Positions 19,010 to 27,448 are shown, counted from the first letter of the stretch. The stretch is DNA of 64,000 bases from CAYOOP01 sp964405685 (GCA_964405685.1 CAYOOP010000001.1:62001-126000), one strand, 5' to 3'. Program-made: numbers and translations. Notes: generated by a model not told the origin, from the sequence alone.

Positions 19010-19921
19010 ATGCGCCTGTTTTATAAAGCAAGTCTCGCGCTCATCATGGGCTTAAATCTAACCGCCTGCTCTGGCCCGGAAAGCCTGGAGCAATTGCGCG
19101 CCACGGCGCCCAAAGGTTCGCCGTTTCAGGCGCAGCTCGCCGCGCGCTATTTGCAATATGCAGAAACCGCCGACAAGGCGGGGGATTACGATCGCGCCAC
19201 CTATTTCTCCGATAAAGGCCTGCAAGCGGCCTATGGTCAGGATGTGCAACCGGAAGACCCTGCCACATTCGAAGGTGCGGACGCCGACGCCGTCGAGATC
19301 AGCAATGCGGCGGAAAAGCTGGTGCGATTGCTGGATACCAAGCAGGGTGATGAACGCCCCCGCATTTTCGCCGATGTGCAATATTACTATGATTGCTGGC
19401 TCGATCAGGCGAACCATAACGGGCCGGATGCGGAATTCTGCAAGGGTAAATTCAATGAGGCGTATGAGCCGCTAGCCAAAGCTGCGGAAGAAGAACAAAC
19501 GGCGATTCAATCGGCCGATGCCGCCGCGCCTGCCGCTGAAGCACCGGCTGCGCCTGAAGCGGCGACCGCTGCTGCGGAAGTCAAGCCCACCAACCTCAAC
19601 TATTTGGTCTATTTCGCACTGAACCGTGCGGAGTTGAACGATGCAGCAAAACGAACGGTGGAAGCCATTTTGAAAGACCTCGAAGGTCGTGGTGAAGTGG
19701 ATATTGTCGTCAATGGCCACACCGACACCTCCGGCGCTGACAAATATAATATGGAACTCTCGGAGCGTCGCGCGGGTGTGGTAAGAAAAGCGCTGATTAA
19801 ACTTGGCGTCGCTGAAAAACGCATCAAAACCTTCGGGTTTGGCGAGACCGACCCGGTCGTTAAAACCGGCGATGACGTAGTGGAAGAGAAAAACCGCCGG
19901 GCTGAGATTGTGGTGAATTAG
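19010..19921 (+). CDS. OmpA-family lipoprotein
   Basis: The 303-aa protein starts with a lipoprotein signal (MRLFYKASLALIMG, lipobox LTAC, Cys about residue 20). A helical N-terminal domain with ARYLQYAETADKAGDYDRA follows, then an alanine/proline-rich linker at about 165-195. The C-terminal OmpA domain (about 200-303) has NYLVYFALNRAELN, NGHTDTSG (peptidoglycan-binding Asp), LSERRAGVV and ENRRAEIVV-like NRRAEIVVN. It would tie the outer membrane to peptidoglycan, as in Pal-like proteins. The start at 19010 is chosen because it places the signal peptide first. Confidence 0.88.
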   Translation: MRLFYKASLALIMGLNLTACSGPESLEQLRATAPKGSPFQAQLAARYLQYAETADKAGDYDRATYFSDKGLQAAYGQDVQPEDPATFEGADADAVEISNAAEKLVRLLDTKQGDERPRIFADVQYYYDCWLDQANHNGPDAEFCKGKFNEAYEPLAKAAEEEQTAIQSADAAAPAAEAPAAPEAATAAAEVKPTNLNYLVYFALNRAELNDAAKRTVEAILKDLEGRGEVDIVVNGHTDTSGADKYNMELSERRAGVVRKALIKLGVAEKRIKTFGFGETDPVVKTGDDVVEEKNRRAEIVVN

Positions 19922-20967
19922 CTGCCTATAGAAGGTGTTGTTGACAGTGGGTATTCGCGTGCGATCCCCTCATATAAGTCATTCCCAAGTAGCTGGCGTA
20001 AACCATAATTATCGTGCTGCGCAAGAAAACCGCCAAGTCCTTGATTTTCAGATTTTCTAAATTGTTGCTTCCACCCACTCATGTTCCGTTTTCGAATGCG
20101 AAAACTGTGTGAATTATCTATTCCATCGGATACATTAGGCCATGCATTGTCTACCATTGCTTTGGTAATAACCGATTGGTCACGTAGCTGTGGATACTGC
20201 GTTACCGCATCATACACTGCGGCCATATGCAAAGCCGCCATTACAAAAGGGTCCGCATCCGCAGGCGGCAGACGGTCTTCGAGATAGTAATCAGGAAAAT
20301 AGTCTGGGCTGGGCGATTTACCAATGAAAGCTTTTCGGCGCTCAACAACAGTATACACATCCTTTTCTTTGTGGAGCCCAATCGTTGTATTCCCAACCCG
20401 CCCCAGCAAGTTTTCTTCACTTTGAATGAATGCAAGGCCTGCGTGATATTGCAAATTCATCAAACGCTCGGCGTTGATACGTCTGAAACCAGTACTATCG
20501 AATAGATCATTTCCTTCTCGATCATAAACGCTGTAGTTTACATGTAATCCTCGCATGATAGGAAAAAGCAGCGCATCGCCACTTGCAGGGAGAAATTTAA
20601 GCGCTTTTATTTCTTGTTGAATGATATCACTCAATAATTGCGCGCCATGTTGACGGAATGCTTCAACATCTGTCGCCACTTCGCTTGGACGATAACGGCA
20701 GCTGTGGTCCGTACCAAACCGTGCTTCGAGTAATTCATGATCAGGACCAAGACTAAGCAACGTAGGCAATACCCGCTGTAAAGGTTCAAGCGCTTTTTGA
20801 AGTATAGCAGCCGAATGAACCGAACTAAATTCCTGCTCAAACGACATACGAACGCGCAACCCTCGTTTTTCGAGTTCACGTTCAAAGAATAGGACACGCT
20901 CGAATGCAGCGTGTTGCAGCGGAGAAAGTGTTGGTTTCATACTGTCCGGTGCTATTGTGCTCGACAT
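19918..20967 (-). CDS. divergent glutamine-synthetase-like protein
   Basis: The 349-aa protein is not a close family member, but its order of motifs follows the catalytic domain of glutamine synthetase. There is a first acidic strand SFEQEF (41-47), ELLEARF (78-84) in the place of the substrate-binding EFR region, then GLHVNYSVYDREGNDLFD (140-157), matching the GS HVHQSLWD..G.NLF motif, a helix with LQYHAGLAF, and RLPPADADPFVMAALHMAA (232-250), matching the RLP.ADANPYLALAA motif. The full-length N-terminal beta-grasp domain is missing. Starts at TTG 20982 and ATG 20967 are possible. The family is inferred from motif order; a substrate cannot be given. It is convergent with the OmpA lipoprotein gene (4-nt overlap). 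Confidence 0.55.
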   Translation of the reverse strand: MSSTIAPDSMKPTLSPLQHAAFERVLFFERELEKRGLRVRMSFEQEFSSVHSAAILQKALEPLQRVLPTLLSLGPDHELLEARFGTDHSCRYRPSEVATDVEAFRQHGAQLLSDIIQQEIKALKFLPASGDALLFPIMRGLHVNYSVYDREGNDLFDSTGFRRINAERLMNLQYHAGLAFIQSEENLLGRVGNTTIGLHKEKDVYTVVERRKAFIGKSPSPDYFPDYYLEDRLPPADADPFVMAALHMAAVYDAVTQYPQLRDQSVITKAMVDNAWPNVSDGIDNSHSFRIRKRNMSGWKQQFRKSENQGLGGFLAQHDNYGLRQLLGNDLYEGIAREYPLSTTPSIGS

Positions 20968-21052
20968 ATTAATATATGTCAACTATACCCTGTGCGGGTT
21001 TTTCCCATGAAATCCTTGCACCTATTACAAAAATCACTAATTTCGCTGGCCT

Positions 21053-22600
21053 ATGACCGACCGTATTTTGATTCTTGATTTTGGCTCGCAGGTGACGCAG
21101 TTGATTGCGCGGCGGGTGCGCGAGTGCGGCGTGTATTCGGAAGTGAAACCATTTAACATTCCGGATGCGGAATTAAAATCCTTCGCGCCGAAAGCCATTA
21201 TTCTCTCCGGCGGTCCGGCGTCCGTGCATCATGATTTTTCACCCAAAGCGCCGGAAGCGGTGTATGCGCTTGGCGTGCCGGTGCTCGGCATTTGCTACGG
21301 TGAACAAACGATCTGCCAACAACTCGGCGGCAATGTTACGCCATCGGACAATCGCGAATTTGGCCGTGCTGAGGTGGAAGTGGTTGCGGATTCGCCGTTG
21401 TTTGCCGGCGTATGGAAAAAGGGCGACAAGAAAACGGTATGGATGAGCCATGGCGATTGTGTTGATAAATTGCCAGATGGATTCCACGCGATTGCAACGA
21501 CGCCATCAGCACCGTTTGCGGCGATTGCCAACGAACAAAAACGCATCTACGGCGTGCAGTTTCACCCGGAAGTGGTGCATACGCCCGATGGCGCGAATCT
21601 GATTCGCAATTTCGTGCGCAATATTGCCGGTTGTGCAGGAGATTGGACGATGAAAACCTTCCGCGCGCAAGCCATTGACGCTGTGCGAAAGCAAGTGGGC
21701 GATAAGCGCGTGATTTGCGCGGTGTCTGGTGGTGTAGATTCTTCCGTCGTCGCCGCGCTGCTCCATGAAGCCATTGGTAACCAACTCACCTGCATATTCA
21801 TCGACACGGGCATGTTGCGCGCGAATGAGGCGGAACAAGTCAAAGCGCTGTTCGCCAGCCACTTCCATATTCCGCTGACGCATGTAGATGCAAGCGCACT
21901 GTTTCTCCAACGTTTGAAAGGCGTGGAAGACCCGGAACGCAAACGCAAAATCATCGGCGAAACCTTTATCGAAGTGTTCGAGAAAGAAGCAGAGGCCATC
22001 GGCGGCGCGGATTTTCTAGCGCAGGGCACGCTTTATCCGGATGTGATTGAATCCGTTTCGTTCCACGGCGGCCCGAGTGTGACTATTAAATCGCACCACA
22101 ATGTTGGCGGGTTGCCGGAGCGCATGAAAATGGCGCTCGTGGAACCGGTACGTGAACTCTTCAAAGACGAAGTGCGGCTGCTTGGCATCGAACTCGGCAT
22201 GAAAGAAGACATGGTCTGGCGTCACCCTTTCCCAGGCCCCGGCCTTGGCATTCGCGTGCTGGGTGAGGTGAGCGCGCAAAAAGTCACGCTGCTGCAAAAG
22301 GCCGATAGCATTTATATCGAAGAAATCAGAAACGCCGGTTTGTATCGCGACATCTGGCAGGCCTTTGCCGTATTGCTGCCCGTTAAAACCGTCGGCGTGA
22401 TGGGCGATGCCCGCACCTATGATTTTGTGTGCAGTCTCCGCGCGGTGACTTCGACGGACGGCATGACCGCTGATGTCTATGCGTTTTCCCACGCATTCCT
22501 CGCTCGCGTCGCCTCGCGCATCGTCAACGAAGTCCGCGGCATCAACCGCGTGACCTATGATTATACAAGCAAGCCGCCGGGTACGATTGAGTGGGAATGA
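21053..22600 (+). CDS. guaA: GMP synthase (glutamine-hydrolysing)
   Basis: GuaA converts XMP to GMP using glutamine. The 515 aa are a full-length fusion. The amidotransferase part has LDFGSQVTQLIARRVRE, LSGGPASV, GICYGEQTICQQLGG with nucleophile Cys81 and GVQFHPEV. The synthetase part has the pyrophosphatase loop AVSGGVDSSVVAALL, FIDTGMLR, a dimerisation domain with HHNVGGLP and the C-terminal KPPGTIEWE. guaB is not in the window. The upstream divergent gene starts 86 nt away. Confidence 0.98.
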   Translation: MTDRILILDFGSQVTQLIARRVRECGVYSEVKPFNIPDAELKSFAPKAIILSGGPASVHHDFSPKAPEAVYALGVPVLGICYGEQTICQQLGGNVTPSDNREFGRAEVEVVADSPLFAGVWKKGDKKTVWMSHGDCVDKLPDGFHAIATTPSAPFAAIANEQKRIYGVQFHPEVVHTPDGANLIRNFVRNIAGCAGDWTMKTFRAQAIDAVRKQVGDKRVICAVSGGVDSSVVAALLHEAIGNQLTCIFIDTGMLRANEAEQVKALFASHFHIPLTHVDASALFLQRLKGVEDPERKRKIIGETFIEVFEKEAEAIGGADFLAQGTLYPDVIESVSFHGGPSVTIKSHHNVGGLPERMKMALVEPVRELFKDEVRLLGIELGMKEDMVWRHPFPGPGLGIRVLGEVSAQKVTLLQKADSIYIEEIRNAGLYRDIWQAFAVLLPVKTVGVMGDARTYDFVCSLRAVTSTDGMTADVYAFSHAFLARVASRIVNEVRGINRVTYDYTSKPPGTIEWE

Positions 22601-22610
22601 AGATGCAGTG

Positions 22611-22688
22611 ATTCGAGCGCAGTAGCGTGAGTCAGCCATGAGCCAGCGAAGCTGCGTTCCATGGAGTTTTCAGTAGAAAACTCCGGGA
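22611..22688 (+). repeat. structured intergenic repeat, ATTCGAG...CTCCGG family, copy 1
   Basis: This 78-bp element directly follows guaA. It begins ATTCGAG, shares CAGTAG and GAGTCAGCC with the copy at 57906-57974, and ends in a strong hairpin, GAGTTTTC AGTA GAAAACTC. In the other copy the same hairpin reads GGCGGGTTC AGCA GAACCCGCC. The stem bases differ, but the pairing and loop are kept, so a structure is conserved rather than a sequence. It could be an RNA element or a mobile palindromic repeat. Confidence 0.65.
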
Positions 22689-22721
22689 ACATCTAATACA
22701 AGCAGCACATGCTTTGCATGT

Positions 22722-22795
22722 GCGGGTGTAGTTCAATGGTAGAACGAGAGCTTCCCAAGCTTTAAGCGAGGGTTCGATTCCCTTCACCCGCTCCA
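22722..22795 (+). tRNA. tRNA-Gly (anticodon CCC)
   Basis: The cloverleaf is complete. The acceptor stem GCGGGTG pairs with CACCCGC, the D arm is GTTC-AATGGTA-GAAC, the anticodon stem AGAGC/GCTTT has the loop TTCCCAA, and the T arm is GAGGG-TTCGATT-CCCTT. The anticodon is therefore CCC (positions 34-36). The 3' CCA is encoded. A promoter-proximal hairpin (GCACATGC...GCATGTGC) sits just before the gene, and a hairpin follows. Confidence 0.93.
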
Positions 22796-22796
22796 C

Positions 22797-22835
22797 CCGT
22801 TTCGCCCGCACCGAAGGTGCGGCCTTGCGAAACGG
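22797..22835 (+). terminator. hairpin after tRNA-Gly
   Basis: The 9-bp arms CCGTTTCGC (22797-22805) and GCGAAACGG (22827-22835) enclose a second perfect 7-bp pair, CCGCACC/GGTGCGG, with loop GAA. It sits one base after the encoded CCA. No T-run follows, so it may be a processing or 3'-end signal rather than a classic intrinsic terminator. Confidence 0.5.
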
Positions 22836-22892
22836 AGTGTCCGTCGTAGCTCATAGAGCGAAGTCGGACTGGTGAGACTTAAGATATACTGT

Positions 22893-23099
22893 TTACGTCT
22901 TACTATACCCACCACTTGCGGAAGGCTGCGCGAGATTTCCTTTTTCCTGTAAATCCTTCCTAGCCAGCGCCCAAACGCTTCGCGAGCTTTGGATGGTGTG
23001 TGCATCTTCCAAGCGGATATTACGCACACTCTCTGGCACAGCGGCTTGTACTTGTTGCGCAAGCATATCCCATATAGTTTGTCCTGTTTTTTCGGTCAT
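22893..23099 (-). CDS. hypothetical protein, 68 aa
   Basis: I do not recognise it. The ATG at 23099 overlaps the TGA of the upstream 150-aa gene (ATGA), which argues for real translation. The protein is soluble, starts MTEKTGQTIWDMLAQQVQAAVP, and includes a helical N-terminal half (about 5-35) and a serine-rich tail. No domain is visible. It may form a pair with the 150-aa protein. Confidence 0.55.
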   Translation of the reverse strand: MTEKTGQTIWDMLAQQVQAAVPESVRNIRLEDAHTIQSSRSVWALARKDLQEKGNLAQPSASGGYSKT

Positions 23100-23548
23100 G
23101 GGGATTTCCTTCCATTGCTTTGTGTTTTTTGCTCATCCAACGCCGTTTGGCAGTCCATGGCAGCTTGTCTGAGGGCGATTTCACCAGAAGTATCACGAAA
23201 TGTCGTATCTAGCTGGTCGTGTACGGATACGAGCTTGCTAAGCATGTCTCTTGTTAATGTTGGCTCACGCATTTCCAAACAGGTTCCAATTTCTTGCTTT
23301 AGTTGCTCCGCGTAATTCTCATCCCGTAAATGAGTGAATACTTCCGTAATCAGATACATCACTCGTTCCCTATGCTGGCCTAGTTCCTGTTTACGTTGCA
23401 CGGCGTTCGCTTCAAGTCGGACAACTCTATCCAAATTGTTTTCATACGAGGTAGCAATATTAGGCGTTTCTGGCATGTAGGCCGGGCGTGGCGCTTCTTT
23501 AAAACGCTTCATCCACTCCGCGTGCGATTCTCTTTCGAACAGACTCAT
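23096..23548 (-). CDS. hypothetical coiled-coil protein, 150 aa
   Basis: The start at ATG 23548 has AAAGGAAAAG 2-11 nt upstream. The 150 aa are hydrophilic and largely helical; about residues 38-95 look coiled-coil-like (charged, with LEANAVQRKQELGQHRERV), followed by a second helical region. No signal peptide or membrane segment. It shares a 4-nt stop/start overlap with the downstream 68-aa gene, so they form a two-gene unit. Function unknown. Confidence 0.65.
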   Translation of the reverse strand: MSLFERESHAEWMKRFKEAPRPAYMPETPNIATSYENNLDRVVRLEANAVQRKQELGQHRERVMYLITEVFTHLRDENYAEQLKQEIGTCLEMREPTLTRDMLSKLVSVHDQLDTTFRDTSGEIALRQAAMDCQTALDEQKTQSNGRKSP

Positions 23549-23675
23549 ACTTTTCCTTTATATTGCTATCCCCAACTCTACCATTTCAATATGACAAGAT
23601 GATGACAATACCCAAGATTTTTGGGCTAAGAAATCCTCTTGCCTTGCCAATAGTTTAGCTCTAGATTTGAGGCTT

Positions 23676-24038
23676 ATGGACGTTCTTTCCTCCTATTTCC
23701 CGATTCTAGTATTCATGGGCATCGCCGGTGCGCTGGCGCTGATTATGAGCGTGGCACCGATGATTGCGCGCAAGGGCAACCCAGATACTGAGAAGCTTTC
23801 ACCCTATGAATGCGGGTTTCCGGCCTATGGCAACGCCCGTGGCGCGTTTGATGTGCGGTTTTACCTGGTCGCTATTCTTTTTATTATCTTTGACCTAGAA
23901 GTGGCTTTTCTCTTCCCCTGGGCCGTTTCCCTCCAAGAAGTCGGCGAATTCGGCTTCTGGAGCATGATGTTTTTCCTCGGTATTCTAACCATCGGTTTCA
24001 TTTACGAATGGAAAAAAGGCGCCCTGGAGTGGGAATAG
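23676..24038 (+). CDS. nuoA: NADH-quinone oxidoreductase subunit A
   Basis: NuoA is a small membrane subunit of complex I. ATG 23676 (GAGG upstream) gives 120 aa with three membrane segments (about 9-30, 60-85, 90-112). The hallmark ECGFPAYGNARGAFDVRFYLVAILFIIFDLEVAFLFPWA is cut here to ECGF...FDLEVAFLFPWA for brevity. It is unusual that nuoB and the rest of the operon do not follow; a tRNA-Phe gene and an unrelated minus-strand gene do. Confidence 0.95.
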   Translation: MDVLSSYFPILVFMGIAGALALIMSVAPMIARKGNPDTEKLSPYECGFPAYGNARGAFDVRFYLVAILFIIFDLEVAFLFPWAVSLQEVGEFGFWSMMFFLGILTIGFIYEWKKGALEWE

Positions 24039-24089
24039 AGGCTAGACAATCCTAACCGCTTCTTTTATAAGCCAGGCTCTTTTTGAGAT

Positions 24090-24165
24090 GCCTCGATAGC
24101 TCAGTTGGTAGAGCAAGGGATTGAAAATCCCTGTGTCGCTGGTTCGATTCCGGCTCGAGGCACCA
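24090..24165 (+). tRNA. tRNA-Phe (anticodon GAA)
   Basis: The acceptor stem GCCTCGA pairs with TCGAGGC. The D arm is GCTC-AGTTGGTA-GAGC, the anticodon stem GGGAT/ATCCC has a loop giving GAA, and the T arm is CTGGTTCGATTCCGG-like. The 3' CCA is encoded. It lies 51 nt after nuoA and is followed by an overlapping terminator hairpin. Confidence 0.95.
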
Positions 24166-24194
24166 CCCCTCGCCCTGCGGGCTTCGGGTGGTTT
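24163..24194 (+). terminator. terminator-like hairpin after tRNA-Phe
   Basis: CCACCC (24163-24168) pairs with GGGTGG (24186-24191), an inner GCCC pairs with GGGC, and TTT follows. The first bases overlap the encoded CCA of the tRNA. It probably ends the nuoA-tRNA transcript. Confidence 0.6.
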
Positions 24195-24242
24195 ACGCCA
24201 CTTGAGGTGATTTCAAGCAGAATAGTGTCCAACAAAAATAGT

Positions 24243-25583
24243 TTAACGCGCGTATTCTTGGTGAAGTTCTGGTGGATGTACACGTTCCACCCAGTTTGAT
24301 GCCGCCGGTTCGGATGCACGCTTTTCAGGAATCACCGCTGGCGTAGTGGGTGTGTACCACGGGCTTTGCTCCAACTGTGCGATTTTATTTCGCATTTCTT
24401 TAGCAAGAGTACTCGCTGGAATTTTGACTTCAGGTTGCGCACTTAAAAACCCGGCAATTTGATCGATCACTTCGTGCTGCTTCGCTTTCGGCTGCGCCAT
24501 GATCATTTGCACAGCAACGGCTTCCAGTGCTGATACGTTTTCAGGTTCGGTAGCAAAACCCGTTGCTTCGTCTTTGGAAGAAATAAACGTGAATGCATTG
24601 GCGGTGAGGTTTGCGGCTACACCGGCGAATTTAAAACGATAGCTTTTTTGCGCGGGGGTTACCGCACGTTCTTTCATCGCACTTACAAACATCGAGAAAT
24701 TATTTGCCGCCCACATGATGCTTGGTATGCGTAGCGGTCGCTCCTGCACCCATTCTTTCGCTTTCTGCCAAGTGGATTTTTGCTCTTGCGGAACGCTGGT
24801 ATCAGGTTTCTTTTCCGGAATCAACAACCCGCAAAGCGCACCGCCCGTCACTAGCGCACCCGCCAGCGTATCAAATGGTTTGCGATGCTGCATGCCCGAC
24901 ATCATCAGCGGCACACCCGCAACCGCTACGAAGCTATTAAATACCTGGGTCGGATGCGCATACATGAAGGTCTCCAACTGCTTGGTAAATCCTTCGCAAC
25001 GTTTCAAACGCTCCAGCGATACCGGGCCTTCGGTACTTAAATCGTAACCACTTTCTTTCAAATAATTGCCCAGCTTGCACGAGAGATCGTTCAAGTGCAG
25101 TTCGGAACTTTTATTGCCGTATTTGGCAAGCAACATGCTGCCGACCGAAAAAATCGAACCGGTGATGCATTCCTTATAGCGCCCGCTCATATAGCCTGAA
25201 CCTACCAACGCCAGATCCGCCACCGTAAAACCAATGCCCGCGCCTTTGACGCTAATATCTTGCAGATTTTTCGCCAGGGTTCGGGTGTGGTGAGTCGCAT
25301 CGTGATCCACCGAGCTAATCGGCGGCACGCCGGATTTGCGCAAAATATTCAGTACATGTTCTTCACTGCCGATGTCGTAAACGCGCAAGACTTGCTGGCC
25401 GTTTTCAACGTCTCCAGCCACAAACATACCCGCGGCATCAAACTCATGACGGATTTTCGAAAGGCTACCTGCCGCCAACCCCGCGCGCGCGAAAAGCACG
25501 GCATGCGTGCCGTCCTTGGCACCGCCGTCGTCCATAACCACCAAGGTCAGGGGGGCGTTGTCAGCAAAATGATAGATTTTCAT
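24243..25583 (-). CDS. hypothetical protein with hydrophobic segments, 446 aa
   Basis: I do not recognise this gene. The N terminus is soluble and mixed (MKIYHFADNAPLTLVVMDDGG), followed by a glycine-rich, weakly hydrophobic stretch near 120-150. Two stronger hydrophobic segments appear at about 215-233 (FVAVAGVPLMMSG) and 240-258 (TLAGALVTGGALCGLLIP). The C-terminal third is charged and ends in a proline-rich tail. The topology suggests a membrane-associated protein. It converges on the tRNA-Phe terminator and is divergent from the symporter gene. Confidence 0.7.
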   Translation of the reverse strand: MKIYHFADNAPLTLVVMDDGGAKDGTHAVLFARAGLAAGSLSKIRHEFDAAGMFVAGDVENGQQVLRVYDIGSEEHVLNILRKSGVPPISSVDHDATHHTRTLAKNLQDISVKGAGIGFTVADLALVGSGYMSGRYKECITGSIFSVGSMLLAKYGNKSSELHLNDLSCKLGNYLKESGYDLSTEGPVSLERLKRCEGFTKQLETFMYAHPTQVFNSFVAVAGVPLMMSGMQHRKPFDTLAGALVTGGALCGLLIPEKKPDTSVPQEQKSTWQKAKEWVQERPLRIPSIMWAANNFSMFVSAMKERAVTPAQKSYRFKFAGVAANLTANAFTFISSKDEATGFATEPENVSALEAVAVQMIMAQPKAKQHEVIDQIAGFLSAQPEVKIPASTLAKEMRNKIAQLEQSPWYTPTTPAVIPEKRASEPAASNWVERVHPPELHQEYAR

Positions 25584-25656
25584 AGCTTTATTCTATCAGC
25601 GAAGTATGACAAGCGTATGACACAGCACGAGAAACTTTAATTTATTTGGTTTATGT

Positions 25657-27066
25657 ATGGAAAACAGTGGCTTGTTTGAAATTTTCCAGTCCGGCTTCAC
25701 CTCCCTCGTCGCAGGCCTTGCGGGCGTGCTGTTCTACCCCGTCGCCGGCTTCCCTTTCATCGTCTTGTGGCTGGCCGTTGCCGCCGTGTTTTTTACCCTC
25801 TATCTGCGCTTTGTTAATTTCCGCCTGTTTCGCCATGCGTTTGCCTTGGTTTTGGCGCGCGAAAAACAAGGCGAAGGTGAAGTGAGCAATCTGCAAGCGC
25901 TACTTTCCGCACTTGCCGGAACCGTCGGCCTGGGCTCGATTGCCGGCATTTCGGTTGCTGTTGTCATCGGTGGCCCCGGCACTATTTTCTGGATCGTCGT
26001 TGCAGGCTTACTCGGCATGGCCAGTAAATTTGCCGAGGTCACCCTAAGCCAGCAATACCGCCGCATGGATGCAACCGGCAAAGTCTTCGGCGGCCCGTTT
26101 CAATACATCGAACACGGCCTCGACGAGCTCGGCTTCAAACGCTGCGGTCGCGTACTTGCGATTGTCTTTGCTATTTTCTGCTTAGGCGGCGCACTCGGCG
26201 GCGGCAACATGTTTCAATCCAACCAGGCTGTGAAAATGCTGACCAACACTTTCAGTGCACTACACGGTTTTGAGTGGGCCACATCGCTGACCATCGCTTT
26301 GTTTGTCTTCGTTGTATTGATCGGCAGCATCAAACGCATTGCCAAGGTGGCGGATGTGATCACACCGCTCAAAGGCATTCTCTACCTCATGTGCGCACTC
26401 ATCATTGTCGGCACGCACATCAACCATTTGCCCGCAACGCTCGCTGAAATTTTCACCTGCGCCTTCACCGGCCAAGCCGCAACCGGCGGCTTCATCGGCA
26501 TGCTCGCACTCGCTTTCAAACGCGCCATGTTCGCCAACGAAGCAGGCCTCGGTTCTGCACCCATTACCCACGCTTGCGCGCGTGTGAAAGACCCCGTACA
26601 ACAAGGCGTCGTTGCATTACTTGAACCATTCTTTGCTGCCATGGTGGGGCTACTCACCGGCCTCATGGTGCTGATCACTGAAAGCCACGTGGGCGCCAAA
26701 GCGGATGATGGTGTGTTGATCGCCGCACATGCCTTCGCAAGCGTAGGCGATTGGTTCACCATTTTGCTTGCCGTCAACGTGCTCGTGTTTGCCTATTCCA
26801 CCACCATTGCCTGGAGCTATTACGGCGAAATCGCCTGGAGCTATATATTTGGCAAGCGCGGTATTCGCGTGTACCAAATTATTTTTTGTACTGCGACATT
26901 CCTTGGCGGCATCATGCATTTTGGCGTGGTGCTCGATTTTTCCGACCTGCTCATTCTCGGCATGTCGCTACCCAATCTGATTGCGGTCTATCTATTACGT
27001 CACAAAGTAAAGGCTGCGTTGGCTACTTATATCGCCAAATTAAAGGCCGCGCCCGCCACCGTCTGA
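25657..27066 (+). CDS. alanine/sodium symporter (AGCS family)
   Basis: This is a 469-aa polytopic inner-membrane protein of the alanine or glycine:cation symporter family, which takes up small amino acids with Na+. The diagnostic region GTVGLGSIAGISVAVVIGGPG is near residue 90 (shortened to GTVGLGSIAGIS here), followed by ASKFAEVTLSQQYR, GGGNMFQSNQ, a central FKRAMFANEAGLGSAPITHA and AYSTTIAWSYYGE. About ten hydrophobic segments can be counted. The start ATG 25657 gives the usual N terminus. Its end overlaps the convergent small gene by 27 nt. Confidence 0.93.
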   Translation: MENSGLFEIFQSGFTSLVAGLAGVLFYPVAGFPFIVLWLAVAAVFFTLYLRFVNFRLFRHAFALVLAREKQGEGEVSNLQALLSALAGTVGLGSIAGISVAVVIGGPGTIFWIVVAGLLGMASKFAEVTLSQQYRRMDATGKVFGGPFQYIEHGLDELGFKRCGRVLAIVFAIFCLGGALGGGNMFQSNQAVKMLTNTFSALHGFEWATSLTIALFVFVVLIGSIKRIAKVADVITPLKGILYLMCALIIVGTHINHLPATLAEIFTCAFTGQAATGGFIGMLALAFKRAMFANEAGLGSAPITHACARVKDPVQQGVVALLEPFFAAMVGLLTGLMVLITESHVGAKADDGVLIAAHAFASVGDWFTILLAVNVLVFAYSTTIAWSYYGEIAWSYIFGKRGIRVYQIIFCTATFLGGIMHFGVVLDFSDLLILGMSLPNLIAVYLLRHKVKAALATYIAKLKAAPATV

Positions 27067-27330
27067 GGTGCCGGCAAACCGGTTCCAACGCTCTTTGGCT
27101 TCGCGCTTATGGCCTGTCACCTTATTGCGGTAATAAGCGACTTTTTCGGTCGTCTCCGGCGACGGCCCCGCGTAGTTTTGTTGGTAGGACGTTTGCAGCA
27201 AATCTTCCAAATCCGCAGCGCGCTTATTCTCCTGCTCTTTATCCTCGATCATTTTCCGTTGGATAAACAGCTTCTTATTTCGCAAATGAGCGAGGGCTTT
27301 TTTCAGGTCGGGTTTTTCCAAAACGTCCAT
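27040..27330 (-). CDS. hypothetical basic coiled-coil protein, 96 aa
   Basis: The 96 aa start MDVLEKPDLKKALAHLRNKKLF and are very charged and helical to about residue 45, then have a proline region and a basic C terminus. I do not recognise the family. The start is 1 nt after the stop of the small basic gene at 27332-27448, so the two are translationally coupled. The last 27 nt overlap the end of the symporter gene on the other strand. Confidence 0.55.
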   Translation of the reverse strand: MDVLEKPDLKKALAHLRNKKLFIQRKMIEDKEQENKRAADLEDLLQTSYQQNYAGPSPETTEKVAYYRNKVTGHKREAKERWNRFAGTSDGGGRGL

Positions 27331-27331
27331 C

Positions 27332-27448
27332 CTACCCTTTCTTATCCGCCTTGCGGCGTTTCAGATTGGCTCTGAGCGCATCCGCCAACCGCTGCTGCTT
27401 AAGCGCGTTTGGCTTCGGCTTCCCCTGCGGTTCCGGTTTGTTTTTCAT
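27332..27448 (-). CDS. very small basic protein, 38 aa
   Basis: The sequence reads MKNKPEPQGKPKPN and then ALKQQRLADALRANLKRRK, ending in KADKKG. The LADALRANLKRRKA core resembles the short basic proteins found widely in alphaproteobacteria. That resemblance is from memory and is not proof. It is too short to be called by a length cut-off. The coupled start of the 96-aa gene one base downstream supports it as a real gene. Confidence 0.55.
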   Translation of the reverse strand: MKNKPEPQGKPKPNALKQQRLADALRANLKRRKADKKG

